NCBI RefSeq assembly: GCF_028293835.1
Contig: NZ_JAQGNX010000146.1
Span: 1 to 50,618, forward strand
DNA length: 50,618 nt
Source of the DNA: Pseudomonas sp.
GTDB taxonomy: Bacteria > Pseudomonadota > Gammaproteobacteria > Pseudomonadales > Pseudomonadaceae
Direction of reading: 5' to 3'
Shown here: positions 49,242 through 50,618 of the stretch, piece by piece
How positions within the stretch are numbered: the first letter of the stretch is position 1
Layout of the letters: the number at the start of each line of letters is the position of its first letter
Notes under the pieces: model-generated
The model's input: the letters and a program-made list of their open reading frames with translations, nothing else
The model's database searches: none
Told to the model about the DNA's origin: nothing
Translations under genes and position numbers: made by a program

Positions 49242-50441
49242 ATGAAATCGGTTGAAGAGCAGCTGGCGCTAATCAAGCGCGGTGCGGATGAACTCCTGGT
49301 CGAGTCCGAACTGGTAGAAAAGCTTAAGCGTGGGCAGCCACTGCGAATCAAGGCCGGGTTCGACCCGACTGCCCCTGATCTGCATTTGGGCCATACCGTG
49401 CTCATTAATAAGCTGCGTCAATTTCAGGAGCTGGGCCATCAGGTCATCTTCCTGATTGGCGACTTCACCGGAATGATCGGCGATCCGAGCGGCAAAAGTG
49501 CCACGCGCCCTCCGTTGACCCGCGAGCAGGTGTTGTCCAACGCCGAAACCTATAAAACCCAGGTTTTTAAAATTCTTGATCCGGTCAAAACCGAGGTGGC
49601 GTTTAACTCCACCTGGATGGATCAGATGAGTTCTGCTGATTTCATCCGGTTGTCGTCGCAATACACCGTGGCGCGGATGCTTGAGCGAGACGACTTCCAT
49701 AAGCGCTATTCGACCAATCAGCCGATCGCTATCCATGAGTTCATGTATCCGCTGGTCCAGGGGTATGACTCTGTAGCCCTGCGCGCTGATGTCGAGCTGG
49801 GCGGTACTGATCAGAAATTCAATCTGCTGATGGGGCGAGAGCTGCAGCGTGCGTATGGGCAAGAAGCCCAGTGCATTCTGACCATGCCATTGTTGGAAGG
49901 GTTGGATGGCGTGAAGAAAATGTCCAAATCCCTGGGCAACTATGTAGGGATACAAGAAGCGCCGGGCATCATGTACAGCAAGCTGGTGTCGATTCCTGAC
50001 GCGTTGATGTGGCGTTACTTCGAGCTTTTAAGCTTTCTGTCCATGGATGAGATCAATGCCTTTAAGGTTGATGTCGCGGGGGGTTCCAATCCGCGTGATA
50101 TCAAAATCAAACTGGCTGAAGAAATCGTGGCGCGTTTCCATGGTGAGGAGGCGGCTGCATCGGCCCATCGTTCAGCGGGTAACCGCATGAAGGACGGCGA
50201 GCTTCCCGACGATCTGCCAGCGATCAGTATTGCTGGACCCGAAGACATGCCCATTGCTGCTGTCCTTAATAAGGCAGGGCTGGTCAAGAACTCCGCAGTT
50301 GCCCGCGACCTTCTGGCTTCAGGCGGTGTGCGTATAGATGGTGAGGTCGTGGATCGCGGGTTTGTCTTCAAGCTTGGCGCCACCCATGTTTGCCAGGCCG
50401 GGAAGAAAGCTTTCGGGCGAATCACGCTTAATTTGGAATAA
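49242..50441 (+). CDS. tyrS: Tyrosyl-tRNA synthetase (class I), TyrZ-position copy
   Basis: The enzyme charges tRNA-Tyr. The 399-residue protein has HLGH at 48-51 (HIGH motif), [14 protein letters not shown] at 226-230 and a C-terminal S4 RNA-binding domain (about 335-399). In P. aeruginosa the gene in this place next to the rRNA operon is called tyrZ, a second TyrRS beside tyrS, so a paralogue elsewhere is likely. The upstream gap is shared with the divergent peptidase gene, and no promoter is clear. Confidence 0.95.
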   Translation: MKSVEEQLALIKRGADELLVESELVEKLKRGQPLRIKAGFDPTAPDLHLGHTVLINKLRQFQELGHQVIFLIGDFTGMIGDPSGKSATRPPLTREQVLSNAETYKTQVFKILDPVKTEVAFNSTWMDQMSSADFIRLSSQYTVARMLERDDFHKRYSTNQPIAIHEFMYPLVQGYDSVALRADVELGGTDQKFNLLMGRELQRAYGQEAQCILTMPLLEGLDGVKKMSKSLGNYVGIQEAPGIMYSKLVSIPDALMWRYFELLSFLSMDEINAFKVDVAGGSNPRDIKIKLAEEIVARFHGEEAAASAHRSAGNRMKDGELPDDLPAISIAGPEDMPIAAVLNKAGLVKNSAVARDLLASGGVRIDGEVVDRGFVFKLGATHVCQAGKKAFGRITLNLE

Positions 50442-50455
50442 GTATCGATTAACCC

Positions 50456-50483
50456 TTGACGTAACTTTTTCCGGGCCTATAAT
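50456..50483 (+). promoter_or_regulatory. rRNA operon promoter P1
   Basis: TTGACG (50456-50461), a 16-base spacer and TATAAT (50478-50483) form a near-consensus sigma-70 promoter just after tyrS. The expected start is near 50490. It directs transcription to the right, towards a 16S rRNA gene outside the window. Confidence 0.85.
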
Positions 50484-50579
50484 TCGCACCTCTTCCGGAG
50501 CAGATGAAACGGAAACTCCTTGGTAATCAATGAGTTAGCCGGTTTGTTAGCGAGGAAGAGGCTTTGATCGAGGTGATCG

Positions 50580-50618
50580 AAAGCGGTGAAAAAAGGCAGT
50601 TGACAGCGAGTTGAAACG
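50580..50618 (+). promoter_or_regulatory. rRNA operon promoter P2 region, cut by window edge
   Basis: A perfect TTGACA -35 lies at 50600-50605, and an A-rich stretch just before it (GTGAAAAAAGG) could act as an UP element. The -10 element would fall beyond the window end. The layout with P1 upstream fits a Pseudomonas rrn leader. Confidence 0.6.

Overview
The window is chromosomal DNA of a Pseudomonas, most likely of the P. fluorescens group. I infer this from protein similarity (Vfr, a long LptD with an N-terminal extension, AmgK/MurU, a GDSL autotransporter esterase), from gene order that follows the P. aeruginosa block rpsU-tsaD ... trpE // trpGDC-vfr ... tyrZ-rrn, and from two families of short palindromic intergenic repeats. 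The species cannot be fixed from the sequence alone. I see no insertion sequence, prophage, CRISPR array or tRNA gene. Coding density is high and most genes are core housekeeping genes.

Layout. 1-2.9 kb: end of rpsU, divergent tsaD (tRNA t6A), then plsY, folB and a divergent folK. 3-9.2 kb (minus strand): cca, then prkA-yeaH-spoVR, a Ser/Thr kinase, a VWA protein and a SpoVR protein linked to stress and stationary phase. 9.4-17.2 kb (minus): lptD-surA-pdxA-rsmA-apaG-apaH-glpE, an envelope-biogenesis and housekeeping cluster with several overlapping genes. 17.3-19.8 kb (plus): amgK-murU for recycling of cell-wall MurNAc, then a TerB/DnaJ membrane protein. 19.8-30 kb: a DUF3530 exported alpha/beta-hydrolase-like protein, then a NarL-type two-component system and an ABC transporter of the polyamine/amino-acid type that match AgtSR and AgtABCD (GABA/5-aminovalerate uptake), then an iron-type alcohol dehydrogenase. 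30-38.2 kb: rpe-gph-trpE, the esterase gene estP, and trpG-trpD-trpC. 38.2-41.3 kb: a lipoate-ligase-like protein, vfr, an OsmC-family protein and speD. 41.3-44.7 kb (minus): hemJ-like gene, a DUF805 protein, an SDR oxidoreductase, an HIT protein and coq7. 44.9-50.6 kb: argC, erpA, the convergent anmK plus an M23 endopeptidase, tyrS, and the promoter region of an rRNA operon cut off by the window edge.

The most interesting regulatory structure is a pair of nearly identical Trp-codon leader peptides, each ending Arg-Trp-Arg-Trp-Arg-Ala, one before trpE and one before trpGDC. The trpE leader lies in frame inside the 3' end of gph, so Gph and the leader share a C-terminus. The interval between trpE and trpG, which holds the R/F pyocin cluster in P. 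aeruginosa, here holds only estP. Other signals are an IscR type-1-like site over the erpA promoter, a run of ten C residues directly before the ribosome-binding site of the SDR gene, and repeat elements that abut or supply stop codons. Three genes of one muropeptide recycling route (anmK, amgK, murU) are all in the window but in two separate places.
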